From the NCBI GenBank assembly GCA_014529385.2, contig CM043963.1:97476412-97540411 (forward strand): a stretch of DNA of 64,000 nucleotides, given 5' to 3'. The position numbers were made by a program, and so were the translations under genes. This stretch comes from Adiantum capillus-veneris. Its lineage: Eukaryota; Streptophyta; Polypodiopsida; Polypodiales; Pteridaceae. The notes beneath the pieces are model-generated. The model was not told the DNA's origin. It searched no databases and saw nothing but the letters and a program-made list of their open reading frames with translations. Below are positions 9,996 to 21,926 of the stretch, piece after piece; position 1 is the stretch's first letter, and each line of letters starts with the position of its first letter.

Positions 9996-12900
9996 TGCTC
10001 GGGATGCTTTGAAACGTATCGGCAATGATCAAGCAAACACAATTATATATGTAAGAAAGAGAGAGAAAGGGGGAGGGGTGCTTGTTGCATTAATACCTCC
10101 TTACAAATCTGTCATGACAAATCAAAGTGAGATTAGTATTTGTTCAACATAGCTTGTGTAAATTTCACCACAACGCATCACAAGAAAAACCACCCCAATC
10201 ACTGTCTTAAGGCAAGGGGAGTCCTCTCCACCCTGTCGCCCTCTTACAGTATGTGGGATTTATGGCTAGATTGATGACAACACCCGAGACAAGCTATCAA
10301 GAACTTAACAAAAAACACCAAGACACTTACGCATCATTGTTGTCCATTACTTCACGTTGGAAGGGAGACAAAGTATCCAAGCTTAGTCCAAATCCACCCT
10401 CCTTGATTCAGCAAATGTTGGGCTTACACTAGTAGGAGAAATGATAGATTTCCTACTCTCAATTGAATGAACACTCTCTCTCTTACAAATGGCATAGAGT
10501 TCCCTTGCTAATCCCCTATTACAACACATGCACATGCATAAGACAATGAGCTTCCACTCAAGAGCTCCTTCTAGAGAGGTTGAGCTTGGCTTCTCAAGCT
10601 ATAGCATAGTGCTCTTGCTTATGGCTCCCCCTTTTGTGCTAGCTACACCCTCCTTTTATAGCAATTTTGAAGGCTAGGGTTACTCCTCTAACCATGGTTG
10701 GGTTAGATTTTCAGCAATTTATCTAATTTCTTTTGCTTGGAATTATCAAGAAGTTGGTGAGGAAAGAGAGAGGAGAGAAATGGAGGTGATAGGACTTTTC
10801 ATAGTGGGTTAGTGTTAGTAGAGTTAGTATTAATTTACAAATGGAATTGGATATTTACAATGGGAGTATCCATGTAGGATACAAATAAGGAAGAAAAAAC
10901 TCTTAAGAGGTAAGAAAAGGTGGCTTTCTTACAAGGTTGATGCTCCAAGTGTCTTGAGTAGGGCCGATTTTGACGCCTGTTGACGGTCCACTAGTTTTGA
11001 CGGTACCTTTTTTCTCCACTCTTGACCTTCCTTGAGAGACAAGGTAATTGAAGCTGAGTAATCAACCACCATGATGCTGTCTTTTAAGAGAAGAGGCTGA
11101 ATTTTGTGGTTTTTTTGATAGATATGGGTAAATTGGAGGAGGAAAAATGAGACTAGGTGGTCAATTTTGGAATGGAATTGTGTGTGGGAGGTATGAGTTC
11201 ACCATGGTTTCTCTTATTCTTCAAGGTTGAGGAGAAGGTGAGTAGTGTGTAGAGAGGAGTGGTGAGAGAGATGGGGATGATGAGTGGAGAAGTGTGTGTG
11301 AAAGAGGAAAATGATAAAGTGGAAGAGAGAGTGTGGCTGCATAGCATGGGAAAACTGGGGTCCACTAATAAAATCATAGCTCACAGCTCGTAGCTCAAAA
11401 AAATATGAAAAAATTTGAGGCAAAAGTTCAGCCCACGAGCTACAACTTTTGTTTGTATCACCTTTTCAAATTTGGAGAGCAAGTGAACTTTAAAAATTCA
11501 GCAAAACCGACCATTTCTTTCCACTGCACAAGGTCCTTGTGGGGTCCTTCTTTGGATGATTCTTTTGAATATCTCCAAGAGTGAGCCCTCCATAGTGCAT
11601 GTATGCATGCCACCTACCCTTGACCTTATTTGGTAGGTCTATAATTGAAGATATTGTTGAGATCATGATATAAGTGAATAGTACAACTAAGAAAATCAAA
11701 TATTGAGGGGTCTAAAAAATATGTACATGTCAAATATAAATAATATAGGTGGAAAAATATAAAGGGGTCAAAATAAATCTCTCTCATTATAAGTCTACCA
11801 TAAAAAGATGAATATTTTTGGTGGTCTAATTTATGAGAGTAATAGAGAATATATGTAGGAAGGAAAAAATCACAATAGTGAAAAAAATATACACATAAAT
11901 AGAACTAGTTTTTTTGGATTTTTGTTGGGATGGAGTTACACCAAATATAAGAGAAGCTTACATGAAAATATTTCTATATTGAATAAAGAGTATGAAAAAT
12001 GGTAAGAAAAATTGTGGTAATTGTGAGGCAATGTACAGAGCATAAATAACACACACCTAAGTAGAAATATTTAAATAAATACCAAAATAATTATGAAAAA
12101 ATATTTTATTTAGGTCCTATATACAAAGAAATATTTACATACGCATGGGCCATAATATACTTATATTTTTTATATATATTTTTATTTTTTTTGGCTCAAC
12201 TAGCCCAATGACTACCTAATTGAGGGTTTTTTAAGAAGATATGGGAAAAGTCCCGTGACTCACGCACGCCTATGTAAAGTGAAATGGTAGGGATAGCCAT
12301 AGCGTTTGGGTGAATTTGGTAGGGTGGAGTAACTTACTTTGGCAATTATGGAGAGCCGAAAAACGGCTATCACTACACATGATGCTTTGTGATTGGTGCT
12401 TGTAGGTGGAGATGCGGTGAAGCGGTTGCCTACACACACACACGTGTGTAATCGTCAATTAGAGTGGAGAAATCGACGCGATTCTTGTTGTAATGTGAGT
12501 GCATTAACCCGAATTAAAATATAAAATTAAAGTGCAGGTTTGAGAATTGATTGGGTGCAGTTAATCGGTGTAAATCTATGTGCACTAGTGTATGCCAATG
12601 TGAGGGCAAATGTGTACAAATTGGTGCTTGTTTTTTGGCAATTTTGATGCCAATGTGTTTGATGCAAAACCATTGATTGATTATGGTCATTATGTTGATA
12701 TGGTTTATGGTTTTCAATTGCCAATTTTGCACCGAAATGCTGCCCAATTTTTGCTAGATTGTGTGTGCATTGATTAGCGATTAGTGCTTGATTATGCTTG
12801 TGTGTGCACACTTAATTGGGCTTGTAATTGATTGCAAATTGATGTGAAATTGGATGAATTGCAAAGTTAAAAGTGTGATGATCAAATGTATATGCTTAAT

Positions 12901-13121
12901 TTTGCTTAATTCTATTGCTAATATGCTAATTTTTAGTCAAAATTAAGCAAAAAGAGAAGCAAAAATCGACCTAATTTGGATGCAAAATGAAATAAAATTT
13001 GATTTTGGGTGTGATTTTGAAGTGTTAATTGCAAAAAAAAAATCACCAAATTGAGAGCGTACGCACTTCACGACCTATTTTTAGCTTTTCATGCGCATAG
13101 GTCTCACCTCTCGGAACAGTG

Positions 13122-13312
13122 TGTGCATTTACTTGATTTAGGTGTGTGTGCATTTTACTTAAATTGGGTGTGTGTGTGCACTTACTTGATTTAGGTGTGT
13201 GTGCATTTACTTAAATTGGGTGTGTGTGTGCACTTACTTGATCTAGGTGTGTGCATCATTTAAAAGGGGTGTGTGCCATCCTCAATTTGGGTGTGTGTAA
13301 AGTGTAGTGCAC
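13122..13312 (+). repeat. Short tandem array, GTGTGTGCAYTTACTT type
   Basis: Repeated units of about 30-35 bases alternate between 'acttgatttaggtgtgtgtgc' and 'acttaaattgggtgtgtg' types. At least five units are visible in the LTR-B leader just upstream of the coding region. Confidence 0.8.
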
Positions 13313-13775
13313 AAGCAAACAAAGGGAGTGGGGGTCAAGCACATGTACATGCTTGTTCTTAGGTGTGTGGAAAGGGAGTAAAGTCAAGAAAAAACAAGGC
13401 ATGTGAGAAAAGAATCGAGGTGAGAGAGAGAGAAACAAAGTCAACAAAGATAATAAAAAGAGTGTGAAAGCACAAGAAAACAAAATTTGATTTGCATGGG
13501 CGTCACAATTTAAAAGGCCTTTAAAAAAAATATAAAATTAAAAATAATTATAAAAAAAACAATTTTTTTCTTTCTTTTTTTGCTTCTCACACATATTCCA
13601 CACGCATCATATGCCCCACATACTCGGTGCTCGCGCGCATGTACACACAATTAGACACATTTAGAGCAGATACGTCCGAGAGTTAGGTTTTACCAAATTT
13701 TGCCAGATTTCAGTCCGATTGTACGCATAAACCTCGATATAGTGCAGATTTTGATTTTAGTCTACATTCGACGAG

Positions 13776-14312
13776 TTGACGAGGTTTAGAGGCCTATCAC
13801 ACGCCGAGAGCGCACATATGATGACCATGACCACTTCGTGCTCTGAGTACACATTGCTCACATTTGTAGGCGAGCACAAAGGCCGTCCCTTTTACACGGA
13901 CACATATGGACATTTCTTTGTCCAGTGCCGTGCCTCCTTTGGCCCCACACAGACCCTCCAGGTGGTGCGAGTCCTTCTCGACGACACGCAGGATGGCACA
14001 TTTAGAGATGACTATCGCGCCACGTATGTGGTCGGCCATTTGATTAGGCTAGAGGAGATAGAGCTAGTACACGCAGATGATTGTCTTGAGGCCTTCGACC
14101 ATCCCGTGCAGGTTACATTACATCAGGTTGGTCCTCGAGTGATCTATATAGATAGTGCTCAGTGCATATATCGATTAGAGTGTCGCACTTCTAGTAGACG
14201 CCTATTCACAGATGTTGTGACACTAGTTGGCGAGCCTAAAGATAGATGCTACATGAGCACCACAGACACTGAGCTTTACTTTTTGACTTGTGGATTGCCG
14301 TACTATCCTTGA
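13776..14312 (+). CDS. LTR-B unknown protein, first segment (domain copy 1)
   Basis: This is a 178-residue open frame with no recognised family. Its N-terminal part holds FVGEHKGRPFYTDTYGHFFV. Its C-terminal part (from about 14116) holds VIYIDSAQCIYRL, then LVGEPKDRCYMSTTDTELYF and GLPYYP. Both parts reappear, diverged, at 14795-15246, so this is the first copy of a duplicated module. The first ATG in a good position may be internal (MMTMTTS, near 13818). No capsid, knuckle, protease or RT motif is visible, and no signal peptide. It could be a diverged gag-like protein; I do not assign a function. Confidence 0.45.
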   Translation: MTRFRGLSHAESAHMMTMTTSCSEYTLLTFVGEHKGRPFYTDTYGHFFVQCRASFGPTQTLQVVRVLLDDTQDGTFRDDYRATYVVGHLIRLEEIELVHADDCLEAFDHPVQVTLHQVGPRVIYIDSAQCIYRLECRTSSRRLFTDVVTLVGEPKDRCYMSTTDTELYFLTCGLPYYP

Positions 14313-14461
14313 CCGACCCAGCGTCCTACTTCGAGTAGGAGTGCCTTACCTCCTTTAGACAGAGTGCCACCATCCACATCACTTAGGAAACCACCGCCGG
14401 ATTCTCCTCACCTAGACTTGATTTTCCGCCAAGCGTTTCGAGCTATCATGAGTCTAGAGCG

Positions 14462-16381
14462 ATGTACACAGCGATTGCTAGCACTTTGTGTACCACTCAG
14501 AGTGAACCACAGATAGAGACCCAGAGCCTTCGAGACACGTACTTTAGAGAGTCTCAACCTCGACACCTTGCACCATCTAGAGACCCATGCCAGCCTTTGA
14601 TGACACAGATTAGAGAGCATACGAGAGAGGCTATGATGACCACATCACCCCAGTTGAGAGCACCAGAGGTAGGGCCCGGTAGATCACCCATTATAGATAT
14701 GAGTGCCCCTAGACCATTGACCCCCACCCTTCAGACAGTGCCCAAGACCAGAGGGACTAGGGATAGCATGAGAGATATAAACGGTTAGATCTTGCATATA
14801 GTAGGCCGATCTCCACGAGGGGTTTCATATTATGTTGACACTTATGATCACCCCTTTGTGAGGCTAGCCACCCCGTAGCGCATGATGTCTACACCTAGGC
14901 AGATTGTGAGAGCCTTCCCACAGGCCGATAGAGCAGTTTTTATTGATGAGCTCGGAGAGCAGTATCTCTTGATTGAGACCCTTGATTTTGATGACATTGA
15001 GCGAGCACACCTAGATGACAGCCTAGGCACACAGACACATCCTAGGCTAGAGGAGCTTTAGAGAGTTGAGCAGACCGTGACCTATCTAGATGAGCTTGGT
15101 CATAGGTACACACGCCTGACGAGTGGTGGATCCAGAGATCCTTCAGCCCTCCTTCTTGCATATTTGATAGGAGATCCACGTGAGCGAGTTTATAGGGATT
15201 TCGATCGTGCAGTATATGTTTTGACTATAGGTCTACCCTACTCCGCTTGACTTAGACATGATGATTTATGTTTACCCACGACGACCACGCTAGCTCCACA
15301 ACTATCGAGAGCTCCGAGTCCTCGAGAGACACCACTAGAGAGATCACCTCCTAGGCTTCTTTTGTCACGTCGTATTCTACCACCTTGGGAGATGCCATAT
15401 GAGGATGATAGTGTGCCACGAGAGATAGCTCCAACACCTAGACTGCCACCACAGGTAGAGCCCCTGAGACTAGAGCCCAATCAGAGTATTGTTAGGGAGC
15501 CTACACCACCTACCACACTTATCCATGAGACTTCCAGCACACAGCGAGAGATCTCACAGATTCATAGAGTGAGTGACTCCGATGGCTTTGTTATAGATGA
15601 GACCACTCCACAGATTCTAGCTACCCTTGAGCATCCTTGTTTACATCTGCCGACCTCACAGAGGCCCTTAGAGATAGCTGTCGAGCTAGAGCCATCTACG
15701 AGAGTAGATCCCCCTATGAGAGAAGATGCAGAGCCGACAACATCGCTATCCCACTCTTTTAGCTTGCATAGCGGTGTCATAGCTAGTGAGTCACAGAGAG
15801 AGAAGCCACCACATATAGATGTTGCCCTAGTGCCATCTACGAGTGCCGATTCACAATCAGATCACTCGATTGAGCGGAGACCAGCCACGGGCCATACTTT
15901 TCTAGATCAAGTTCCTAGAGACCACATTACTGACACCACAGAGATAGAGGTTACACCATAGATACATGGACATACAAGGACTAGAGTGACCTCGTTTGAC
16001 ACCCTATGTAGGGATACGATAGAGCCTGCTAGACTTGTTTGGAGACCACGTACACAGACATCGCAGCCATGTGTAGAGCCTTCTCTAGGCAGAGGCTCTG
16101 CGACGATGAGTAGTGCCACTAAGGAGCGACACACGATAGATCAGGCACGTAGCTCTCAACGTAGAGCTTCTAGGACAACCGACCAGGTATTTGTTCCCCA
16201 TGACGAGATACATGGTAGATTTTTACCTTGTGATGACACGATCATATTTCTAAAGAGCCATATGACCGACGATGTACTTTCACATGGTTGGCTCACATCT
16301 AGACGGTCACTTGAGGCACATGATTACTTTGAGGGACAAAGACATGTTTGGGTACCTAGCGCATACAAGATCATACCCTAG
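14462..16381 (+). pseudogene. LTR-B unknown protein, second domain copy, linker and W-V-P domain
   Basis: One frame stays readable for 1.9 kb. It is interrupted at about 14786, 14876, 15058, 15248, 15959 and 16379; five of these stops are TAG, one is TGA and none is TAA. In order it shows a diverged copy of the upstream module (VSYYVDTYDHPFV; VTYLDELGHRYTRL; LIGDPRERVYRDFDRAVYVL; GLPYSA). Next is a Pro/Glu/Ser/Thr-rich linker (15300-15960). The C-terminal domain at 16189-16378 runs from QVFVPHDEIHGRFLP through SHGWLTSRRSLEAHDYFEG to RHVWVPSAY. This last domain also occurs in LTR-C at about 50219-50390. The function is unknown. The frame differs from 13776-14312, so the pieces are not one intact protein. 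Confidence 0.5.
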
Positions 16382-18056
16382 AGCGAGACCTCCACGAGCG
16401 AGATGTTGAGAGATGAGACTACCCCTAGAGAGGTTGGTACTTTCACAACAGATAGTATGTCCTAGAGCTAGATGCACACATAGACACACTAGGAGATCTC
16501 AAACTAACATTCCTACGAGAGCGCGAGCATTGCAGATTTGGCTCCCGAAGAGCCTTCCACAGACTATTCGCGTAGAGGCTGATGCCCCCCCTACGCCCAT
16601 TCCTTGTGCTGTTGAGCAGACTTTACATATGGAGCTAGGTGTTAGCCAGCCCTTGACTATTAGAGATCGAACTAAGAGATTGCAGATCATGCTTCATGGT
16701 GAGAGCTCTCTCTTGACTCCTAGTTGCACGAGATTTGAGATTTGTACACATTGATATGTGCACTAGATTTATGTGCATATACCAGAGGCACTTTTTTCCC
16801 TTTTGGGGTTTTTCCATGTGGATATCCAGGTTTTAGACCCTAGCTTAGATGTTTTATTTTATTATTCTGTTACTTTTGTTATTTTATCTTGCTGCTGACA
16901 TACCTCTTGGAGGTATAGTGCTTTTGTTGATCTTTTGATGCAGCACGTAGACAGACATTAGCTTGCCCATGAAGATTGGACGACCATGTGGACATGATGT
17001 ATCTCCAGACATGAGGAGCTTCCATGACATCAACCTCTTCATCGAGCCCATGCACATGTGTACTCCTTCCTATGCTATATGATTTTGTACATTTATATTT
17101 GTTGATTGTGGCTTCTTCTTGGTTTAATTAAGTGCATTCAATTATGTTTTGTTATCTGCCATTAAGGATGTATAAACTTTTCCTTTCTTTAGGTAATTGA
17201 CTTAGAGTTTAGTTTTATTGATGAGCCTTGAGGTTAGGAGGCCGAGACTTTAGGTTAACTCATTTACTTGACTACTAGTCCTAGTTCGTAAAATTATTTG
17301 AGTGTTTGCAACCTTAGGAGTGTTTTAAGCATAGAGAGGCTTTCTCACCCAAACAACAAAGAACACTAGTGAAAATACAAAGGAAATGGAAGAAAAACAA
17401 AAGTGCCACAAGTGTAAAAGCTTGAGCTAGAAGAGAAATCCTGGCTTGATTTGGTACTTCACGCACATGTATTGCATATGGTACTAGACCCCTAGAGGTT
17501 CCCAGTGTGGGTGCTTTTCTTTGAGAAGCAAAAAGCCCCAGGTATACAAATAAGCACACACGTCAAATGATTTTGCAAAATGTGAAAAATAACAAATGAA
17601 AAACAAGAAAAATGAAATGAGAAAGACTTCCATTGAGCTTCAAGTAAAAAAATTTCAATCTTTTGTTTCGAGTTGTGAGAGTTAGTTAACTAATCTATGA
17701 CAGACATAATTAGGGAATCTTGCATTGGGATAAATTTACTAACTTAGTTAGTACTAGAGTAAATGTTTTAACCCTTAGTTGTAGCTAACTAATTGATAGA
17801 CTCATTCATAAGACCAAAACTCTTGATTCACTAATTTCAGCAAGTGCAATTTATTTTTCCTTAATGGTAGTGTAACATTTCATAATTCTTTGCATTTACT
17901 CATTACTACATGTGCTTTGACTTTTCCTTATGCCTTATCACCATATATTTGAGCTTGCTACCTCATCCACCTTTTTCTTTTTGCAGGCACATTCTTTCTC
18001 AAGCATCTACCATGACATGGCTTTGTCAGGGACGACAAAGCTTCGGTAGGGGAGAG
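16382..18056 (+). other. LTR-B 3' untranslated region and polypurine tract
   Basis: A short open stretch at 16413-16754 is Arg/Pro/Thr-rich and could be a tail of the upstream protein. From 16755 on I see no gene. The region ends with GGTAGGGGAGAG (18045-18056), a typical polypurine tract directly before the TGTTGA start of the 3' LTR. Confidence 0.65.
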
Positions 18057-18848
18057 TGTTGATGGGCAAGCCTCAACGACATGCATTATGCTTCCATTGG
18101 TGTGTACACATATGTGTATGCATATATTTTTTGTATTTACGGGCTCCACAGTGGGTTCCAAGTTGTACATTGATGATTAAATGAGCTTAGATAACTGCAG
18201 CATGTTATACATTTTTTGGCCGGCCGCCCATTTTTAAAAGCCCTTGTATATAAGTCAATTCACAAGATGTGAAAGGGCATTCTTAGAGAAGAGAGTGTGA
18301 GGGAGTGTGGAGAAGAAGAAGAGGAGTGGCTATGGAGCTTGGATCTTCCATATCATATGTAGTAGCCATTTGGATTAATGGAAGCTAAGTTCTCTCTACT
18401 TTCTCTTGTCTTTCAAGCTTATGTGTGTTAATGGTGTATGATTAGTGTTAATCTTCTCTTCTCTCTCAAGTTTTCCCTCTTGTTTGAGCATCTTGCTTTA
18501 CATGTGTGCTAGATTAGAGTGTGTGTGTGTACGTGGGCTACATAAATTTCTCTCATTAGTCTTCTTTGTGTATGCTTAATGTGTGATTAGAGTGTGTGTG
18601 CTTGAGATTAGAGCTAAGGGATACACCATTGTCTGCATGATTAGAGAGTTAGAGTGTAGATTGAGAGTGTGTGTGCATGGATCTTGCTTCATTGGCTTTC
18701 CCTCTTCTCCTCTCTTGCTTTACCCCTATTCCTAGAGTCCTCATTCAGTCACATTAGGTGCATCCATGCCTCCATGCACTAGACGGGTTTCGATCCACCG
18801 GATTGACATTATGTTGGTGGGTTGTGCGCTGTGCTATGACCGCCAACA
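18057..18848 (+). repeat. LTR-B 3' LTR
   Basis: 792 bases, TG to CA, homologous to 8569-9293. It contains about 66 extra bases near 18699-18765 (a CT-rich segment) that are absent from the 5' copy. It is followed by CTACT. Confidence 0.9.
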
Positions 18849-19200
18849 CTACTCACAAAGTTAAAACAAGGAGGTCTACTAGAGTATGCCACTTAATAAT
18901 TGAAGTTTGTGGATGTGTGGGAGCGATGGGTTCCCTCACTGGAGGAAGGTGAAGGAGCGCCTAATTTCTTGAAGAAGGACCGCCTCATTGTTGGCCTATG
19001 GGAGATTCCCAGCAAGGTTGCTGGGAATCTCCCCTTCATTGTCGCCACTTAAAGAGAAGGTGAAGGGGAGATTCCCAGCAACGTATGAGTTGGTAGTAGA
19101 AGTAGCCCATCTTAAAGACAAGAAGATACAAATTCAAGCAAGATTCAATGAGTCAGAGGACTTAAGCACAGTCTGACTAACCTCGAGTAACTGCAACAAC
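18849..19200 (+). other. LTR-A interior resumes; hairpin repeat
   Basis: A perfect inverted repeat, 16-base arms around a 2-base loop, lies at 19000-19033 (GGGAGATTCCCAGCAA arm). A third direct copy of the arm lies at 19066-19082. No gene is supported before 19200. Confidence 0.6.
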
Positions 19201-19248
19201 CTCTCACAAGACCCAACCACAAGAGGCATACGAAGAGCAACAAACCTG

Positions 19249-19904
19249 TTGAGCCTCATCACTACTCAACTTGAGAATCTGTCTATGCATTTGGTGCAAC
19301 AAGGACATGCACACAACTACAATCAAGAGCAAGGGAGAGGAAAACAAAGGCAAAACCAAGAGTACCACTACTACAATTGTGGGGAAGATGGTCATGGCAT
19401 GTATTACTGCCCATACCCAAGGAGACAGAGTTTCAATAGAGAAGCAAGAAAAAATCATATACCACCACCAAGAGCAAGACAACCACCAAGGCCACCACAA
19501 CTACAATGACCTTTGCAACCACCACCACTAGTTGGCAACCAGGTAGTGAGTGTCATCAATCTGAAAGGTAAGGGAAAGGAAAAAGTGGCGGAGGATATCA
19601 AAGGAGTAGAAAAAGGTAAGACCAAGGTAGAAGAGGTGGACACCATGGGAGTTAAGAACAATATACATGAGAAAGCTTCACAAAGGGAAGAAAGATGAAG
19701 GCCAAGGGAGAGTCAATCAAGAGGAAGTTTAAGCCACGACAAAAAATTGACATTTCAGATGTCACAATTGGAGAGTCTATAGAATCTTGTGATCTTGTTA
19801 GTGATGTTTCTATGCAAGGCTTGAGCATCCCTAAGGGGGATAGCTACCCAACTATCTTTAAAAAAGTAATATTTAGACACAAAAATTGTCAAGATTCAAG
19901 GTAG
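19249..19904 (+). pseudogene. LTR-A gag-like nucleocapsid fragment
   Basis: The plus strand encodes a polar region with a knuckle-like motif YYNCGEDGHGMYYC, which is CX2CX4HX4C with the first Cys replaced by Tyr. An Arg/Pro-rich and then Lys-rich tail follows (RKNHIPPPRARQPPRPP). This layout resembles gag nucleocapsids of plant LTR elements. Stops break the frame at about 19507 and 19696. It is the only retroelement protein feature recognisable in the LTR-A interior. Confidence 0.55.
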
Positions 19905-19953
19905 AAAGGGCAAGGAGAGCCCATACAACACAAAGGTCAGTAAGAAAGAAGGG

Positions 19954-20466
19954 ATGGACCTAGAGACTAGTGCACTCTTTAGTAGTTCTACTACAACATC
20001 AAAGGAGGAGGAATCTACTACAATGAATGATAGTGACAAATCTCTTAAAATCATGTGTGTCATTCTCACTGATCACAACAAGGTGGATCTGCCGGATATA
20101 CAATTGCAGGAAGGAAGCATGAATTCTTTGGTACTACACCAATTAGAGGAAGCAATTGTAGACCAAACTCAAATGGTTATTACCAAGGAGTGGGATTTTG
20201 GAGTCCACCCTAAGGAAATTATTAAGCAAGGAACTTATTTTGGAGTCCACCCTAAGGAAATTATTAAGCAAGTGGATGCAGTGGCAACTTACTGGAGATC
20301 TAGGTTTGGCAACATGGATGTAAAGATTGTGTTTGATTGTATTGTGTTTGATGCATTTAAGAAAAGATTTAAAGAACCCTTAGCACAAGGGGTGTTCATA
20401 GGAGTCACAGAGAATGAATCCCACCATGAGAAAGATTGGAGTACGGTCTTGCATGCATATAGTTGA
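19954..20466 (+). CDS. LTR-A open frame of unknown function with 14-residue tandem duplication
   Basis: This is a 170-residue open frame with an acidic Ser/Thr N-terminus and no recognised domain. A 42-bp in-frame direct repeat (20196-20237 and 20238-20279) gives FGVHPKEIIKQ twice. It lies downstream of the gag-like part of LTR-A and upstream of its 3' LTR, so it is probably element-encoded. Whether it is expressed cannot be told. Confidence 0.35.
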   Translation: MDLETSALFSSSTTTSKEEESTTMNDSDKSLKIMCVILTDHNKVDLPDIQLQEGSMNSLVLHQLEEAIVDQTQMVITKEWDFGVHPKEIIKQGTYFGVHPKEIIKQVDAVATYWRSRFGNMDVKIVFDCIVFDAFKKRFKEPLAQGVFIGVTENESHHEKDWSTVLHAYS

Positions 20467-21104
20467 GATGAAGTGTTTTTCAACCAGTGGATTGCAGCCT
20501 ATGTTTTGTATATCTATGCACTTTGGTACAACATGTATCAAGCTTGTCTTTGAGATACAAGGCTGGTGGCTTATCACCAATGTCAGGAAAGGCAATGGAC
20601 CTTTTTGACAGCACCCAAGAGTATGGTGACTCTTTTGTTTGCTTCAATAATAGCGGTAAGCTAGGTTCTAAAGACAACTGGGACTTTCCACATCAACAAG
20701 GAAGCCATAGATGGAGGACTCTTGGTACACTCTTAGGGATCATGTTTCTAAGTATTGTCTTGGAAGGAGCTAAGGTACTCAGTTATCCTTTCACTTATGG
20801 TAGTTACAAATCCTAACCTTTTTGGCATGAAGTAAGAAGTCTTATTGTTAGGACATTGCAAGTCATAATCTATTCTTTACTTGGGATCCTGGAGGATATT
20901 AGCACAAGATTTTGGAAATCGTAGGCTTCCCATTTACTCAAAGGTTGTTTGAGTTGTTGATCATTAATGCTCTAGCCAGGGAGCCTTGTCATTGCTTTTC
21001 TTAAAAACAAGTGAATATCCCAGAGATATCACTAATGGCCACAGGCAATGGCTAGTTCAAAAGGCAACTAGATATCGACTCCTTTACTGCAGTCTAACTC
21101 AAGT
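20467..21104 (+). other. LTR-A interior, right end, no clear gene
   Basis: Several short open frames overlap in all directions and none shows a recognisable motif. The segment ends at the 3' LTR. A strong purine tract is not evident, which leaves the LTR boundary uncertain. Confidence 0.4.
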
Positions 21105-21624
21105 ATGGAAGGCTTCAAGGCTTCGTGGAGGAGGAAGTACTTGATGCATGAAAATTACAAAAAAACTATGTATTTATTTTGTACATAGCTATGGTTTTGA
21201 CACATTTGGATCTTTGAAATCAGGAGAGGTAGAAATAAACCCTATGAAAATGACAAAGTCACTGGATGTTGATTCTACCTAATGGTCACTACAAGTGAAA
21301 AAGAAGAGTCAATAGTGAAAGGGAGGAGAATCTTATGCATTATGAAGTTGGCATCAACAAAATATTATCAAATTCAAGCATAATTCACTTGTGGACACAA
21401 GGCTTGCACATGGAGTCAAGAGGGGACCACTTGGAAGACTTTTGTAAGGGAAAAGACGGACACAAATTTCTGTGGGATTTTCCTCTATTTTTTTCATTCC
21501 GAATTGGAAAAAATTTTGAACAACAAAGTTGTAGGCGTTGAGATGATCTTTTTGCCCCTAACTTTGGAGCTACATTTTGGGAGATATGGCAGAAATGATG
21601 GAGCCTATCTATTCACATAGGAAG
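21105..21624 (+). repeat. LTR-A 3' LTR, left part (split by Copia-1)
   Basis: This matches 5930-6468 of the 5' LTR and stops exactly at the Copia-1 insertion. The last five bases, GGAAG (21620-21624), are the left target duplication. Confidence 0.85.
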
Positions 21625-21851
21625 TGTTGGAATTAGGGTTGCAGAGAAACACACACAGCTTGGAGAAGATGAAGGAAGCTCAAGGCACACAATAGAGAGT
21701 GTATTACTTAGTGTGCAATGGAAAGATAGATAGCCCTAGAGTGATGGGCGTATATACAATGCACGGGGGAAAAAACCTCCTAAAGAGGGAAAAAATGCCC
21801 CGGCGGTCCTAGTGTGTTCACAAACATCACTACCACATGTATATGGTAACA
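21625..21851 (-). repeat. Copia-1 3' LTR
   Basis: On the plus strand it runs TGTTGGAATT to GGTAACA. It differs from the other LTR at three positions: GATG/GACG, TGCACG/TGAACG, CACAAAC/CACACAC. Confidence 0.95.
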
Positions 21852-21863
21852 AATCCCCCCTAG
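21852..21863 (-). other. Copia-1 polypurine tract
   Basis: Plus-strand AATCCCCCCTAG reads CTAGGGGGGATT on the element strand, directly before the 3' LTR. This is the expected primer site for plus-strand DNA synthesis. Confidence 0.75.
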
Positions 21864-21926
21864 AGTGATGCGGTGAACGAGAGCTGGCACATGAGTAAAG
21901 TGAAGTGACATGCCCTGAGGACAGGA

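Larger units (their letters stand above)
9317..13775 (+). other. LTR-B leader, non-coding, 4.5 kb
   Basis: No supportable gene is present. It contains a (GA)n tract at about 9925-9990, AT-rich segments from 11700 to 12200, and a tandem GTGTGTGC-rich array at about 13122-13310. Open frames across these simple repeats are artefacts of low complexity. The part between about 10150 and 11700 could hold another old insertion, but I found no paired ends. Confidence 0.6.
8569..18848 (+). mobile_element. LTR-B: complete-ended 10.3-kb LTR element without recognisable pol
   Basis: LTRs at 8569-9293 and 18057-18848 both start TGTTGA and end CCGCCAACA. The 5-bp duplication CTACT flanks the element (8564-8568 and 18849-18853). 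A tRNA-Asp-type primer site follows the 5' LTR and a purine tract (GGTAGGGGAGAG) precedes the 3' LTR. The interior has a long leader, one interrupted coding region (13776-16381) and a 3' untranslated part, and no RT, integrase or protease motif. It is therefore non-autonomous by structure, and gypsy affinity is inferred only from the primer site. The LTRs show 11 differences in the first roughly 345 bases plus one indel of about 66 bases. Confidence 0.88.

Noticed and set aside
9741-10152. Open frames on both strands over a GA run
   Set aside because: Glu-Arg or Ser-Leu repeats from a microsatellite inside the LTR-B leader.
13776-16381. Endogenous pararetrovirus or virus-derived gene
   Set aside because: Paired LTRs, target duplication and primer site show an LTR retrotransposon; no movement-protein, coat or RT motif seen.
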